In this document: piece by piece, positions 42,704 to 50,835 of the stretch
How the letters are laid out: each line of letters starts with the position of its first letter
How positions within the stretch are numbered: the first letter of the stretch is position 1
Assembly (NCBI GenBank): GCA_013416455.1
Contig: JACCES010000002.1
Location: 248,001-312,000, forward strand
Source of the DNA: Alcaligenaceae bacterium
GTDB lineage: Bacteria; Pseudomonadota; Gammaproteobacteria; Burkholderiales; Burkholderiaceae_B
Direction of reading: 5' to 3'
DNA length: 64,000 nucleotides
The notes under the pieces: model-generated
Database searches by the model: none
Seen by the model: only the letters and a program-made list of their open reading frames with translations
Told to the model about the DNA's origin: nothing
Program-made: the position numbers and the translations under genes

Positions 42704-43588
42704 ATGAGGAACGGCATTCCCAATCTGGGAGCCTTGCAGGCATTCGAAGCGACGGCGCGCCTGGGCTCTTTTTCGCGCGCGGCAGAGGAGCTGGCGCTCA
42801 CCCACAGCGCGGTGTATCGCCAGGTGGCCGGCCTCGAGGAACGGCTGGGCGTGGCGCTTTTCACGCGCGTCAGGCGCCGCGTCAAGCTGACGGATGCCGG
42901 TGAAGAGTACGCCGGGCGGGTGCGCCATCATCTCGACCAGCTTGAAAAGGATACGCTGGGCCTGATGTCGCGCGCCGGCGTGGGCCGCAATCTGCACGTG
43001 GCGGTGCTGCCCACGCTGGCCACGACGTGGCTGCTGCCGCGGCTGGCCGCCTTCGGGCGCGAGCGTCCCGACATCACCATCAGCCTGTCGGTGCGCACTT
43101 TGCCGTTCCAGTTCAATGACCAGCCTTTCGATGCGGCCATCTATCATGCCGAGCAGATGTGGCCGGGCACCCGGGGCATCAAACTGTTCGACGAGCGTGA
43201 ATTGCTGCCCATCTGCGCGCCCGCCATGCTGGAAGCGGCCGGCGACCGGCATCAGATGGCGGATATGGTGCATCTGCACACCACGTCGCGGCCCGACGCC
43301 TGGCGCCGCTGGTATCAGGCTCAGGGGCGCGATTTTCTGCCGACGATGAATGCGGGGCCGCGATACGAGCTGTTCACCATGTCGCTGGCGGCCGTGAAGC
43401 AGGGGATGGGGGTGGCGCTGATACCCCGTTTTCTCGTACAACATGCCCTGGACAGCGGGGAACTCGTCATGCCGGTGGATGCCGGCCTGCGGGTCAGGGA
43501 AGCCTATTTCTTCAGCTATCCCATCGCCAACGCAACTGGCGAGGCCCTGCGCGACCTGGAAAGATGGCTGGAGGAATCGGCGGCATGA
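42704..43588 (+). CDS. LysR-family regulator, GcvA/AmpR-like
   Basis: A 294-residue LysR-type transcriptional regulator. The N-terminal winged HTH reads LGALQAFEATARLGSFSRAA then HSAVYRQVAGLEERLGV, the GcvA/AmpR subclass. The effector domain starts near residue 92 (NLHVAVLPTLATTWLLPRLA). GAGGAGG precedes ATG 42704, so the much longer upstream frame is not used. It is divergent from the ThDP enzyme and gcdH, its likely targets; the inducer is unknown. Confidence 0.92.
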   Translation: MRNGIPNLGALQAFEATARLGSFSRAAEELALTHSAVYRQVAGLEERLGVALFTRVRRRVKLTDAGEEYAGRVRHHLDQLEKDTLGLMSRAGVGRNLHVAVLPTLATTWLLPRLAAFGRERPDITISLSVRTLPFQFNDQPFDAAIYHAEQMWPGTRGIKLFDERELLPICAPAMLEAAGDRHQMADMVHLHTTSRPDAWRRWYQAQGRDFLPTMNAGPRYELFTMSLAAVKQGMGVALIPRFLVQHALDSGELVMPVDAGLRVREAYFFSYPIANATGEALRDLERWLEESAA

Positions 43589-43936
43589 CGCAGGCGGGAT
43601 TGAAGGCGTGCGGGGCGGTTGACCGTATTTCTTGCCAGCCCCATGGCTGCCCGGCACCACGACGCAAGCCGTACAGCCAGACAATGCCACTGAAACCAGG
43701 CTAGAGTCAGAGCCCAGGCTGGAGTCGAGGCTAGACTCGAGGCTAGAGTCAGAGCTTGCGGCTAGAGTCGTTCAGCAACTTATCGACAAGACAGCCCGCC
43801 CGCCGCAAGCGTTTCGCCCGACATGGGCCGGGTGGGCTGCGATATGATTTTGCTACTGGGGTGGCCTGTCGGGTCGCCGTCGCCCACCAACCGGGCCTGG
43901 GTCTGGCAATACTGCGACCATGGCCGAAGGAGTCCC
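43589..43936. other. 348-bp gap between lysR and ggt
   Basis: No supported gene is present. Its first half holds the imperfect GGCTAGAGTC repeat array described separately. The second half is ordinary GC-rich sequence leading to the ggt Shine-Dalgarno (AAGGAG, 43928-43933). Several short frames cross it but none has a start site with a Shine-Dalgarno or a recognisable protein. Confidence 0.6.
43699..43769. repeat. Imperfect array of five GGCTAGAGTC-type units
   Basis: Units start at 43699, 43717, 43729, 43741 and 43760 (spacings 18, 12, 12, 19). Unit 2 reads GGCTGGAGTC and unit 3 GGCTAGACTC; the other three are GGCTAGAGTC. Four CTAG tetranucleotides fall within about 65 bp, and CTAG is rare in many proteobacterial genomes. 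Units 3 and 4 can pair (GACTC with GAGTC). Possible explanations are a tandem-repeat expansion or a regulator array upstream of ggt. Confidence 0.7.
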
Positions 43937-45700
43937 ATGAGCTTGTCCTTACGCAAAATCGCCGCATGGTCGCTGGCCGGTTCGCTGGCATGGGCGGCCC
44001 TGGGCGTTGCGGCGCAGGACACGGCGATCGTCGATCTCAACCCCGAGGCCGCCACTGCCAGGGCGGCCGCCGCGCAACCCGCGGCGCGCGCGCCGAACTA
44101 CATGATCAGCACGGCCAATCCCCTGGCCACCCAGGCCGGTGCGCAAATGCTGGCGCGCGGCGGCACGGTCGCCGATGCGGCCATTGCTGCGCAACTGGTG
44201 CTGGGCCTGGTGGAGCCGCAATCGTCCGGCCTGGGCGGTGGCGGTTTCGCCTTGCTGCATCGGGCAGGCCAACCGGCCGTGCATGCCTATGATGGCCGGG
44301 AAACCGCGCCCGCCGCGGCCCGGGCCGACCGCTTCATGCGAGATGGCCGGCCCTTGTCGTTCTTCGATGCGGTCGACAGCGGCCTGTCCGTCGGCACGCC
44401 CGGTCTGGTACGCATGCTGGCTTCCATGCATGCCGAACACGGCACGCTGCCGTGGGCATCGTTGTTCGAGCCGGCGATGCGCCTGGCCATCGACGGTTTT
44501 CCGGTGTCTCCACGCCTGCATGCCTTGCTGGCGGGTTCCGAAGGGCTGCGGAGCAGCCCGAGCGCGGCGCCCTACTTCTACGATGAGCAGGGGCGGGCGC
44601 GGCCGGTCGGGCATGTGCTGCGCAATCCCGATTATGCGCGCGTGCTGCGGCAGCTTGCCGCCGAAGGGGCGGATGCCTTCTATCGCGGGCCCCTGGCGCG
44701 CGCCATGGTCGACGCCGTGGCGGCCCATGCCGTGCCGGGCGATCTGTCCGAGGACGACCTCGCCGCTTATCGTGTCATCCGCCGCGAGGCTTTGTGCGCT
44801 GAAATCGGTGCCCATCGCCATTGCGGCATGCCGCCGCCCAGCTCAGGCGGGGTGGCCGTACTGCAGATGATGTCCTTGCTGCGGCACACGCCGATCGCCG
44901 ACCTGCGCCCGGAATCCGCCGAGGCCGTGCATTATTTTTCCGAGGCTGGGCGCCTGGCTTTCGCGGACCGCGACACCTATGTCGCTGATCCGGCCTTCGT
45001 GCGCGTTCCCATCCATGGGCTGCTGGACCCGGAATACCTCGCGTCCCGGGCTGCGCTCATCCGTCCCGAACGGTCGATGGGCACGGCCGAGCCGGGTGTG
45101 CCTCCGGGGCTGGTGGAATCGCAAGCCGAAGACCCGGCCATCGAGCAGCCGGCCACCACGCATCTGGTGGCCGCCGATCGCCAGGGTAACGTCGTCTCCA
45201 TGACCACTTCGATCGAGTCGGCCTTCGGCAGCAAGATCTTCGTGAACGGCTATCTGCTGAACAATCAGTTGACCGATTTTTCCCTGTTTGCGGTCGACGA
45301 CGAGGGGCGGCCTCTGCCCAATCGCGTGGAACCCGGCAAACGTCCGCGCAGTTCCATGGCGCCCATGGTGGTGTTCAAGGATGGGCGGCCGGTGGTGGCG
45401 GTGGGCGCGCCCGGGGGCAGCGCCATCATCAACTTCGTGGCGAAGACGCTGGTCGGGACGCTGATGTGGGACATGGATATTCAGGCGGCGATCGAACTGC
45501 CCAATATGGGCAGCCGCAACCGCGCCACCGAGATCGAACGCGGGACCCCGCTGGAAGGCGTGGCGGCCACGCTCCGGGCCATGGGGCATGAAGTCAGGGA
45601 AATCGATTTCCCCAGCGGCCTGCAGGGGGTGAGGTGGACGGCGGACGGCCTTGAAGGCGGTGCCGATCCCCGCCGCGAAGGTGTCGCCATGGGCGGGTGA
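43937..45700 (+). CDS. ggt: Gamma-glutamyltransferase
   Basis: Periplasmic Ntn-hydrolase that cleaves the gamma-glutamyl bond of glutathione. It has a signal peptide (SLRKIAAWSLAGSLAWAALG, cleavage near VAAQ). The proenzyme self-cleaves before the catalytic Thr407 in QPATTHLVAADRQGNVVSMT; the gamma-glutamyl pocket SSGLGGGGFALLH and the late GKRPRSSMAPMVVF are intact. From ATG 43937 it has 587 residues, with AAGGAG three bases upstream. It meets purU tail-to-tail with a 2-bp gap. Confidence 0.95.
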   Translation: MSLSLRKIAAWSLAGSLAWAALGVAAQDTAIVDLNPEAATARAAAAQPAARAPNYMISTANPLATQAGAQMLARGGTVADAAIAAQLVLGLVEPQSSGLGGGGFALLHRAGQPAVHAYDGRETAPAAARADRFMRDGRPLSFFDAVDSGLSVGTPGLVRMLASMHAEHGTLPWASLFEPAMRLAIDGFPVSPRLHALLAGSEGLRSSPSAAPYFYDEQGRARPVGHVLRNPDYARVLRQLAAEGADAFYRGPLARAMVDAVAAHAVPGDLSEDDLAAYRVIRREALCAEIGAHRHCGMPPPSSGGVAVLQMMSLLRHTPIADLRPESAEAVHYFSEAGRLAFADRDTYVADPAFVRVPIHGLLDPEYLASRAALIRPERSMGTAEPGVPPGLVESQAEDPAIEQPATTHLVAADRQGNVVSMTTSIESAFGSKIFVNGYLLNNQLTDFSLFAVDDEGRPLPNRVEPGKRPRSSMAPMVVFKDGRPVVAVGAPGGSAIINFVAKTLVGTLMWDMDIQAAIELPNMGSRNRATEIERGTPLEGVAATLRAMGHEVREIDFPSGLQGVRWTADGLEGGADPRREGVAMGG

Positions 45701-45702
45701 GT

Positions 45703-46551
45703 TCAGTCGAACACCACCGTTCTCTGTCCGTTCAGCAGGATGCGGTGTTCGACATGCCAGCGCACGGCCCGCGCCAGCACCAGGGATTCGACGTCGCTGC
45801 CCACCCGGGTCAGCGCATCCGCGCTCATGCCGTGATTCACACGCTGTATGTTCTGTTCGATGATGGGGCCTTCGTCCAGGTCGGCGGTGACGTAATGGGC
45901 GGTGGCGCCGATGATCTTCACCCCCCGCGCATGAGCCTGGTGATAGGGCCGGGCGCCCTTGAAGCTCGGCAGGAAGCTGTGGTGGATGTTGATCGCGCGG
46001 CCTTCCAGCGCCCGGCACAGTTCATTGGAAAGAATCTGCATGTAGCGCGCCAGCACCACCAGATCCACGTTTTTCCGCTCCACGATTTCCAGTATCCGCG
46101 CTTCCTGCTCGGCCCGGGTGTCCGGCGAGACGGGCAGATGATGGAAGGGCAGCCCGTAGGAACGCGCCAGATTCTCGAAATCGCGGTGATTCGAAACCAC
46201 GCCGACAATGTCGATGGGAAGCTGGTCGGTATGGGCTCGGAACAGCAGGTCGTTCAGGCAGTGCCCCTGGCGGCTGACCAGCAGCAGCACGCGCGAGCGG
46301 TGCTCATGGTCGTGGATGCGGGCGTCCATGTCGAAGCGTTCGGCCACACCCGAGAAGGACGCATGCAGTGTGTCGACATCATGCGCTTCGGGCAGCCGGA
46401 AATGCACGCGCATGAAGAAGCGGCGGGTTTCGTGATCGCCGAACTGCTGGGAGTCGATGATATTGCCGTGCTGCTTGAGCAGCCATCCCGAAACGTTGTG
46501 CACGATGCCCACCCGGTCAGGGCAGGAAAGCGTCAGTATGTATTCCTTCAT
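45703..46551 (-). CDS. purU: Formyltetrahydrofolate deformylase
   Basis: Hydrolyses 10-formyl-THF to THF and formate, balancing one-carbon units. The 282 residues contain an N-terminal ACT domain (LTLSCPDRVGIVHNVSGWLL) and a formyltransferase-like domain with the catalytic region LARYMQILSNELC, INIHHSFLPSFKGARPYHQA and the Asp in TADLDEGPIIEQ. It starts 4 bp after the LhgO-type oxidase stop, so the two are probably co-transcribed. Confidence 0.96.
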   Translation of the reverse strand: MKEYILTLSCPDRVGIVHNVSGWLLKQHGNIIDSQQFGDHETRRFFMRVHFRLPEAHDVDTLHASFSGVAERFDMDARIHDHEHRSRVLLLVSRQGHCLNDLLFRAHTDQLPIDIVGVVSNHRDFENLARSYGLPFHHLPVSPDTRAEQEARILEIVERKNVDLVVLARYMQILSNELCRALEGRAINIHHSFLPSFKGARPYHQAHARGVKIIGATAHYVTADLDEGPIIEQNIQRVNHGMSADALTRVGSDVESLVLARAVRWHVEHRILLNGQRTVVFD

Positions 46552-46555
46552 TGAT

Positions 46556-47677
46556 TCAACCGTGTTGCGGAGTTGGGGCCAGGGCGGCCAGGGTTTCGCG
46601 TCCGATGGCCATGCTGGCGGTGAGGCCGGGGGATTCGATGCCGAACAGGTTCACCAGGCCGTTGACGCCGTGGGTGCGGGGGCCGGCGATGACGAAGTCG
46701 GCGGCCGGTTCGCCCGGGCCGACGATCTTGGGGCGGATGCCGGTGTAGCCCGGCTGCAGGGCGCCGTCCGGCAGGGCCGGCCAGTAGCTGCGCACCGCCG
46801 CGTAGAAGCTGTCGCCGCGCCGCGGGTCGATGTCGTAGTCTTCACCGGCCACCCATTCGGTGTCGGGGCCGAATTTGGCCTGCCCGCCCAGATCCACCGT
46901 CAGGTGCACGCCCAGCCCGGCGCTGTCCGGCATGGGGTAGATCAGGCGGGTGAAGGGCGAGCGGCCCGACAGCGTGAAATAGCTGCCCTTGCAGTAATAG
47001 GCCGGCGGGATCAGCGCCCGCGGCTGCCCGGCGAGACGCCGTGCCGCGCCGGGCGCCGACAGGCCGGCGGCATTCACGACACAGCCGGCAGTCAGTTCCA
47101 TGGCTTCGTCGCCGCCGAAGGACAGCAGGAATTCGCCGTTTTCCAGGATCCGCCCTTCGAGGAAGGGCGTCCGGAAGGCGCATTGGGCGCCGGCGTTTTC
47201 GGCGTCCCCCTGCAGCGCCAGCATCAGGCCGTGGCTGTCGACGATGCCCGTGGACGGCGAGACCAGGGCGGCATCGCACACCAGCGCGGGTTCGAGCACG
47301 GCGGCTTCCGCGCCGCTGATGAGGTAGAGATCGTCCACCCCGTTGAGCCGCGCCCGCCGGGCTATGTCGGCAAGCCGGGCGGTTTGCCGCGGATCGGCGG
47401 CGACGATCAGCTTGCCGAGCCGTTTGTGCGGAATGCCCCGCTGGCCGCAGTATTCGTACAGCATCTGCTTGCCTTCCACGCACAGCCGGGCTTTCAGGCT
47501 GCCCTGCGGGTAGTAGATACCCGCGTGGATGACTTCGGAGTTGCGGGCGCTCGTGCCGGTGCCGATGCCTTCGGCAGCTTCGGCGATCAGCACTTCGCGG
47601 CCCGACAGGGCCAGTTCGCGGGCCACGGCCAGGCCGACGACGCCGGCGCCGAGGACGATGCAGTCTATATCCGCCAT
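46556..47677 (-). CDS. FAD-dependent oxidoreductase, L-2-hydroxyglutarate oxidase type
   Basis: A 373-residue DAO-fold flavoprotein. The FAD-binding start is [20 protein letters not shown], and [20 protein letters not shown] is the hallmark of the LhgO/L-2-hydroxyglutarate dehydrogenase family. Late motifs [18 protein letters not shown] and [16 protein letters not shown] agree. It would oxidise L-2-hydroxyglutarate to 2-oxoglutarate. The Shine-Dalgarno is weak, and the left end of the palindromic element lies about 20 bp before its start codon, so its upstream control region has been replaced by or derived from that element. GcdH, another glutarate-related enzyme, is 6 kb away. Confidence 0.85.
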   Translation of the reverse strand: MADIDCIVLGAGVVGLAVARELALSGREVLIAEAAEGIGTGTSARNSEVIHAGIYYPQGSLKARLCVEGKQMLYEYCGQRGIPHKRLGKLIVAADPRQTARLADIARRARLNGVDDLYLISGAEAAVLEPALVCDAALVSPSTGIVDSHGLMLALQGDAENAGAQCAFRTPFLEGRILENGEFLLSFGGDEAMELTAGCVVNAAGLSAPGAARRLAGQPRALIPPAYYCKGSYFTLSGRSPFTRLIYPMPDSAGLGVHLTVDLGGQAKFGPDTEWVAGEDYDIDPRRGDSFYAAVRSYWPALPDGALQPGYTGIRPKIVGPGEPAADFVIAGPRTHGVNGLVNLFGIESPGLTASMAIGRETLAALAPTPQHG

Positions 47678-47692
47678 GTCGATACTTTGTGG

Positions 47693-47932
47693 TTAGGGTC
47701 TGTTAACACTAAAAGGAGGCTTGCACTGGCTGGATATCGGGTGGCAGGCTAGGCGTGCAGGGCGCCGCATGGTCGCTCCCTGCAAGGCCTGCGCAACGAC
47801 GCATGGCGCCCGATATCCAGCCAGCCCGCAGGGTGAGCACGCAAACGCGCGCCTGGCTGCGTTGCGAATGCTCGCCGGGGGACCGCCACGACTGCGCTTC
47901 GCGCCTTGCCATCCACACGTTTGCGTGCTCAT
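47693..47932 (-). CDS. Doubtful 79-residue frame inside the palindromic element
   Basis: A minus-strand frame starting ATG 47932 (MSTQTCGWQGAKRSRGG...) and stopping with TAA at 47695-47693, just past the left terminal repeat. Its Shine-Dalgarno AAGGAGG lies in the right terminal repeat, 5 bases before the ATG, which is optimal. The product is Arg/Cys/Ala-rich without a recognisable domain. Such composition is typical of non-coding GC-rich DNA, so coding is doubtful, but the ideal start site is unexpected. It may be a passenger of a repeat family. Confidence 0.25.
   Translation of the reverse strand: MSTQTCGWQGAKRSRGGPPASIRNAARRAFACSPCGLAGYRAPCVVAQALQGATMRRPARLACHPISSQCKPPFSVNRP
47726..47824. 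repeat. Nested dyad 1 of the palindromic element
   Basis: CTGGCTGGATATCGGG (47726-47741) is perfectly complementary to 47809-47824. Pairing continues weakly inward (GCAGGC and GGCCTGC neighbourhood), so DNA or RNA could extrude a long imperfect hairpin. Confidence 0.8.
47834..47931. repeat. Nested dyad 2 of the palindromic element
   Basis: TGAGCACGCAAACG (47834-47847) is perfectly complementary to 47918-47931. The right arm includes the ATG (minus strand) of the 79-residue frame, so folding of a transcript would hide that start. Confidence 0.8.
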
Positions 47933-47983
47933 GCGTGCCTCCTTTTAGTGTTAACAGGACCTGGAGGAGCGGCAGGCCCGATG

Positions 47984-48505
47984 TCAGTGGTCGGGGAGCG
48001 GCTCGATGGAGGGGGTCAGATCGAAATCCCCCGCATGATATACCAGGGGCTGGCTGTAACGGCGGTTGCAGCGTTCGACCTGGCCGACGAAGATGATGTG
48101 ATCCCCCGCCGGATGGCGCGCCGAGTTGTGGCATTCGAACCAGGCCGCCGTGTCGGTGTCGGCCAGCATGGGCACGCCGTGCGGGCTGCGTTCCAGCGCC
48201 ACGCCCTGGAACCGTTCTTCCTGCCGGCCCCGCGAGAAACGCCGCGCCAGCGGCAGCTGGCTGGCCGACAATACATGGATCACGTAGCGTTCGGCCCGCA
48301 GGAAGTGCGGCAGGGCCGAGGCCGATTGCGACAGCGACCACAGCACCATCGGCGGTTCCAGCGACACGGCATTGAAGGAACTGATGGTCAGCCCCCAGGG
48401 GTCGCCTTCGGCGGTTTCCGTCGTGATGATCGTGACGCCGGTCGCGAAGCGCCCGAGTGCGGAGCGGAAATGGCTTTGGTCGAAATCCGGGGAATGGGCT
48501 GTCAT
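47984..48505 (-). CDS. Flavin reductase family (FMN-binding) protein
   Basis: A 173-residue split-barrel FMN-binding protein of the HpaC/flavin-reductase group. The opening FRSALGRFATGVTIITT, then GLTISSFNAVSLEPPMVLWS and the late His/Gly block HIIFVGQVERC are characteristic. Such proteins reduce flavin with NAD(P)H for a partner monooxygenase; none is adjacent here. It lies 43 bp downstream of pdxH on the same strand and upstream of the palindromic element. Confidence 0.88.
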   Translation of the reverse strand: MTAHSPDFDQSHFRSALGRFATGVTIITTETAEGDPWGLTISSFNAVSLEPPMVLWSLSQSASALPHFLRAERYVIHVLSASQLPLARRFSRGRQEERFQGVALERSPHGVPMLADTDTAAWFECHNSARHPAGDHIIFVGQVERCNRRYSQPLVYHAGDFDLTPSIEPLPDH

Positions 48506-48548
48506 GAGAGAGTCAACGGCGTTTCGGGCGTGGGGGGCGGTGTCGATG

Positions 48549-49181
48549 TCAAGGGGCCAGGCGCTGCAGTATCCAGCTCTGGTCGCCCTGCAAGCGGTAG
48601 GCCACGCGGTCGTGCAGCCGCGAAGGCCGGCCCTGCCAGAATTCGACGTAGTCCGGTATCAGGCGGTAGCCGCCCCAGTGCGGCGGCCGGTCGGGATGCT
48701 CGCCCAGCGAGGCCGACAGTTCCGCATGGCGGGCTTCCAGTTCTTCACGGCTGACCGGCCGGCTCTGGGGAGAAGTCCAGGCGCCCACGCGCGAACCCAG
48801 CGGGCGGCTGTGGAAGTATTCGTCGGATTCCTGCGGCGATGTCTTTTCGATGCGCCCCTCGATACGCACCTGGCGCTCCAGGGGCTGCCAGAAGAAAAGC
48901 AGGCTGGCATGGGGATGCGCGGCCAGCTCGATGCCCTTGCGCGATTCGTAGTTGGTATAGAAGACGAAGCCCTGTTCATCGAAGCCCTTGATGAGCACGA
49001 TACGGGTCGAAGGGCGCATGTCGGCGCCGACCGTGGCCAGTGTCATGGCGTTGGGTTCCGGCACGCCGGCTTCCAGTGCCTGGGAGAACCAGCGGGTGAA
49101 CTGTTCGACGGGCGTGCCGGCCATGCCGGATTCCAGGAGTTCGAATTTGCCGTATTTCTGGCGGAGGTCTGCGACGGACAT
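48549..49181 (-). CDS. pdxH: Pyridoxamine/pyridoxine 5'-phosphate oxidase
   Basis: FMN-dependent last step of vitamin B6 synthesis and salvage, 210 residues. Seen are the N-terminal [18 protein letters not shown], the FMN-binding [55 protein letters not shown] and the C-terminal [21 protein letters not shown] complete, typical PdxH. It lies 45 bp after chaC on the same strand. Confidence 0.96.
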   Translation of the reverse strand: MSVADLRQKYGKFELLESGMAGTPVEQFTRWFSQALEAGVPEPNAMTLATVGADMRPSTRIVLIKGFDEQGFVFYTNYESRKGIELAAHPHASLLFFWQPLERQVRIEGRIEKTSPQESDEYFHSRPLGSRVGAWTSPQSRPVSREELEARHAELSASLGEHPDRPPHWGGYRLIPDYVEFWQGRPSRLHDRVAYRLQGDQSWILQRLAP

Positions 49182-49226
49182 GGCGATGGCTTCAGTGGGT
49201 TCGAGGTAAGTGTGGCCGGGATAACG

Positions 49227-49856
49227 CTATATTTGGCGCAGGCTGTGGGCCAGCGCCGACAGCCGCTTGTCTGTGATGTTGTGCTGCATGAGCGCGTCGG
49301 CGGTTTCCAGGACGTAGTCGATGCAGGGGCCATAGCTGCCGTGGGCGTTGCGCACGATGTGCAGCAAATGTTCCTGGGGCAGGTCGCGCACATAGGCGTC
49401 GGTATTGCGGTTCATGGTGAACGCCAGCGCGGTGATCGCGCCGCTTCCGGTGCGGCAGTTCAGCCAGCGCGGAATGTAGGCGCCGCTGGGCATTTCCCGC
49501 CGCCAAAGCGCTTCCATGATGCCGGGCGCCTGCCCGCCGTCGATGCGGAAAGCCACGCCGCGGCAGGAGCCGCCGGCGTCCAGGCCGAAGACCAGCCCGG
49601 GTTTCTCGGGCGTGCCGCGGTTGACGCGCGACCACAGGCACAGAGCCCGATGATAGCCATGGAGCAGGGCGGGGCGCCGTTCCGCATATTCGAATTCAGG
49701 ACGCCAGATGAGCGACCCGTATCCATAGATCCAGATGTCTTGGCCTTGAGGCAGGGCGGCCATGGTGGCCTGCAGCGACGCCCGGCGCTCGGCTTCTGTC
49801 AGCAGGCGGAAGCTGGAAGGCGCGGGAGCGTTCGATAGGAGCGGCGGATTGTTCAC
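49227..49856 (-). CDS. chaC: Glutathione-specific gamma-glutamylcyclotransferase ChaC
   Basis: Cleaves cytosolic glutathione to 5-oxoproline and Cys-Gly. The 209 residues hold the ChaC signature IWIYGYGSLIWRPEFEYAER at about residue 41, followed by RALCLWSRVNRGTPEKPGLV, FGLDAGGSCRGVAFRI and the catalytic Glu region LWRREMPSGAYIPRWL. It is divergent from tcdA across 72 bp and leads into pdxH. Periplasmic ggt in the same window acts on the same substrate. Confidence 0.93.
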   Translation of the reverse strand: MNNPPLLSNAPAPSSFRLLTEAERRASLQATMAALPQGQDIWIYGYGSLIWRPEFEYAERRPALLHGYHRALCLWSRVNRGTPEKPGLVFGLDAGGSCRGVAFRIDGGQAPGIMEALWRREMPSGAYIPRWLNCRTGSGAITALAFTMNRNTDAYVRDLPQEHLLHIVRNAHGSYGPCIDYVLETADALMQHNITDKRLSALAHSLRQI

Positions 49857-49928
49857 TTTCCGGGGGAATGCGAGGTGAAAGCAGAAGTAATGAGGCTTAC
49901 ATTGTAGAGCAGCTAAAATCCCCCCTCT

Positions 49929-50756
49929 ATGGTTGACGATCGTTTCCTCGATTCAGAGCGCCGTTTCGGCGGGCTTGAACGCCTGTATGGTCCGGGCAGC
50001 GCGGCAAGGCTGCGCGCCGGCCATGTGGTGGTCGCCGGCATCGGTGGCGTGGGTTCCTGGTGCGCGGAAGCCCTGGCGCGCTGCGGGGTTGGGCGCATTA
50101 CGCTGATCGACCTGGACCACGTGGCCGAGTCCAATGTGAACCGCCAGATCCACGCGCTCACCAGTACGCTGGGGCAGGCCAAGGCTGTCGCCATGGCGCA
50201 ACGCATGCACGACATCAACCCCGGATGCGTCGTGGAAGTGGTCGACGATTTCGTGTCGCCAGAGAACGTCGGGGCCATCGTGCCCGCGGATGCCGACGTG
50301 GTCGTCGATGGCACTGACCAGGCGTCCGCCAAGATCGCGCTCATTCTTGAAGCGCGGCAGCGCCGTCAGGCGCTGCTCGTCTGTGGCGGGGCCGGTGGCA
50401 AGACGGACCCTCTGGCGCTGCGCGGCGGCGACCTGTCGCAGGCGGTGAATGACGCCCTGCTGTCCAAACTGCGCAACACGCTGCGCCGCCAGCACGGTTT
50501 TCCCCGCGCCGCCGATGCGGCGGGCAAGGTGCGCAAACGGGTGCCGCGCATGATGCTGCGCGCACTGTGGTTCGATCAGCCGGCCATCCTGCCCGCGGCC
50601 TGGTCCGCGCGGCAGGCCGCGGACGGCGCGCCGCAGGGTTTGTCCTGCGCCGGCTATGGTTCCGCCGTGATGGTGACCGCGTCCATGGGGCTGGCGGCGG
50701 CGAACGAGGCGGTGCACTGGCTGCTGCACGGCCGCTGGCCCGGCGCAAAGCAATGA
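49929..50756 (+). CDS. tcdA: tRNA threonylcarbamoyladenosine dehydratase
   Basis: E1-like ATP-dependent enzyme that cyclises t6A37 to ct6A. At 275 residues it shows the adenylation fold: the GxGxxG loop HVVVAGIGGVGSWCAEALAR, IDLDHVAESNVNRQ, and the TcdA-specific LVCGGAGGKTDP with its cysteine, then SCAGYGSAVMVTASMG. It is alone on its strand between chaC and the PabC-like gene. It depends on t6A, whose precursor is made by the Sua5 protein encoded about 12 kb upstream. Confidence 0.95.
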   Translation: MVDDRFLDSERRFGGLERLYGPGSAARLRAGHVVVAGIGGVGSWCAEALARCGVGRITLIDLDHVAESNVNRQIHALTSTLGQAKAVAMAQRMHDINPGCVVEVVDDFVSPENVGAIVPADADVVVDGTDQASAKIALILEARQRRQALLVCGGAGGKTDPLALRGGDLSQAVNDALLSKLRNTLRRQHGFPRAADAAGKVRKRVPRMMLRALWFDQPAILPAAWSARQAADGAPQGLSCAGYGSAVMVTASMGLAAANEAVHWLLHGRWPGAKQ

Positions 50757-50835
50757 GTCGCGGGGCCGGGCCTGTCATCCATACGTCGCGCCGGCGCTGC
50801 GGGGCCGGCGGGTTCCGACAGGCCCGCGCGGCGCG

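Larger units (their letters stand above)
47697..47961. mobile_element. 265-bp palindromic insertion-like element (MITE candidate)
   Basis: The 20-bp termini TGTTAACACTAAAAGGAGGC (47701-47720) and its exact complement (47937-47956) face each other. With one extra C on the right, the flanking GGTC/GACC extends the match to about 24 bp. Two further perfect dyads are nested inside. No transposase is encoded and no clear target-site duplication is visible. It fills almost all of the 306-bp gap between the flavin reductase stop and the LhgO start. No second copy is present in the window. The architecture fits a non-autonomous mobile or dispersed repeat; family membership is unknown. Confidence 0.7.
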
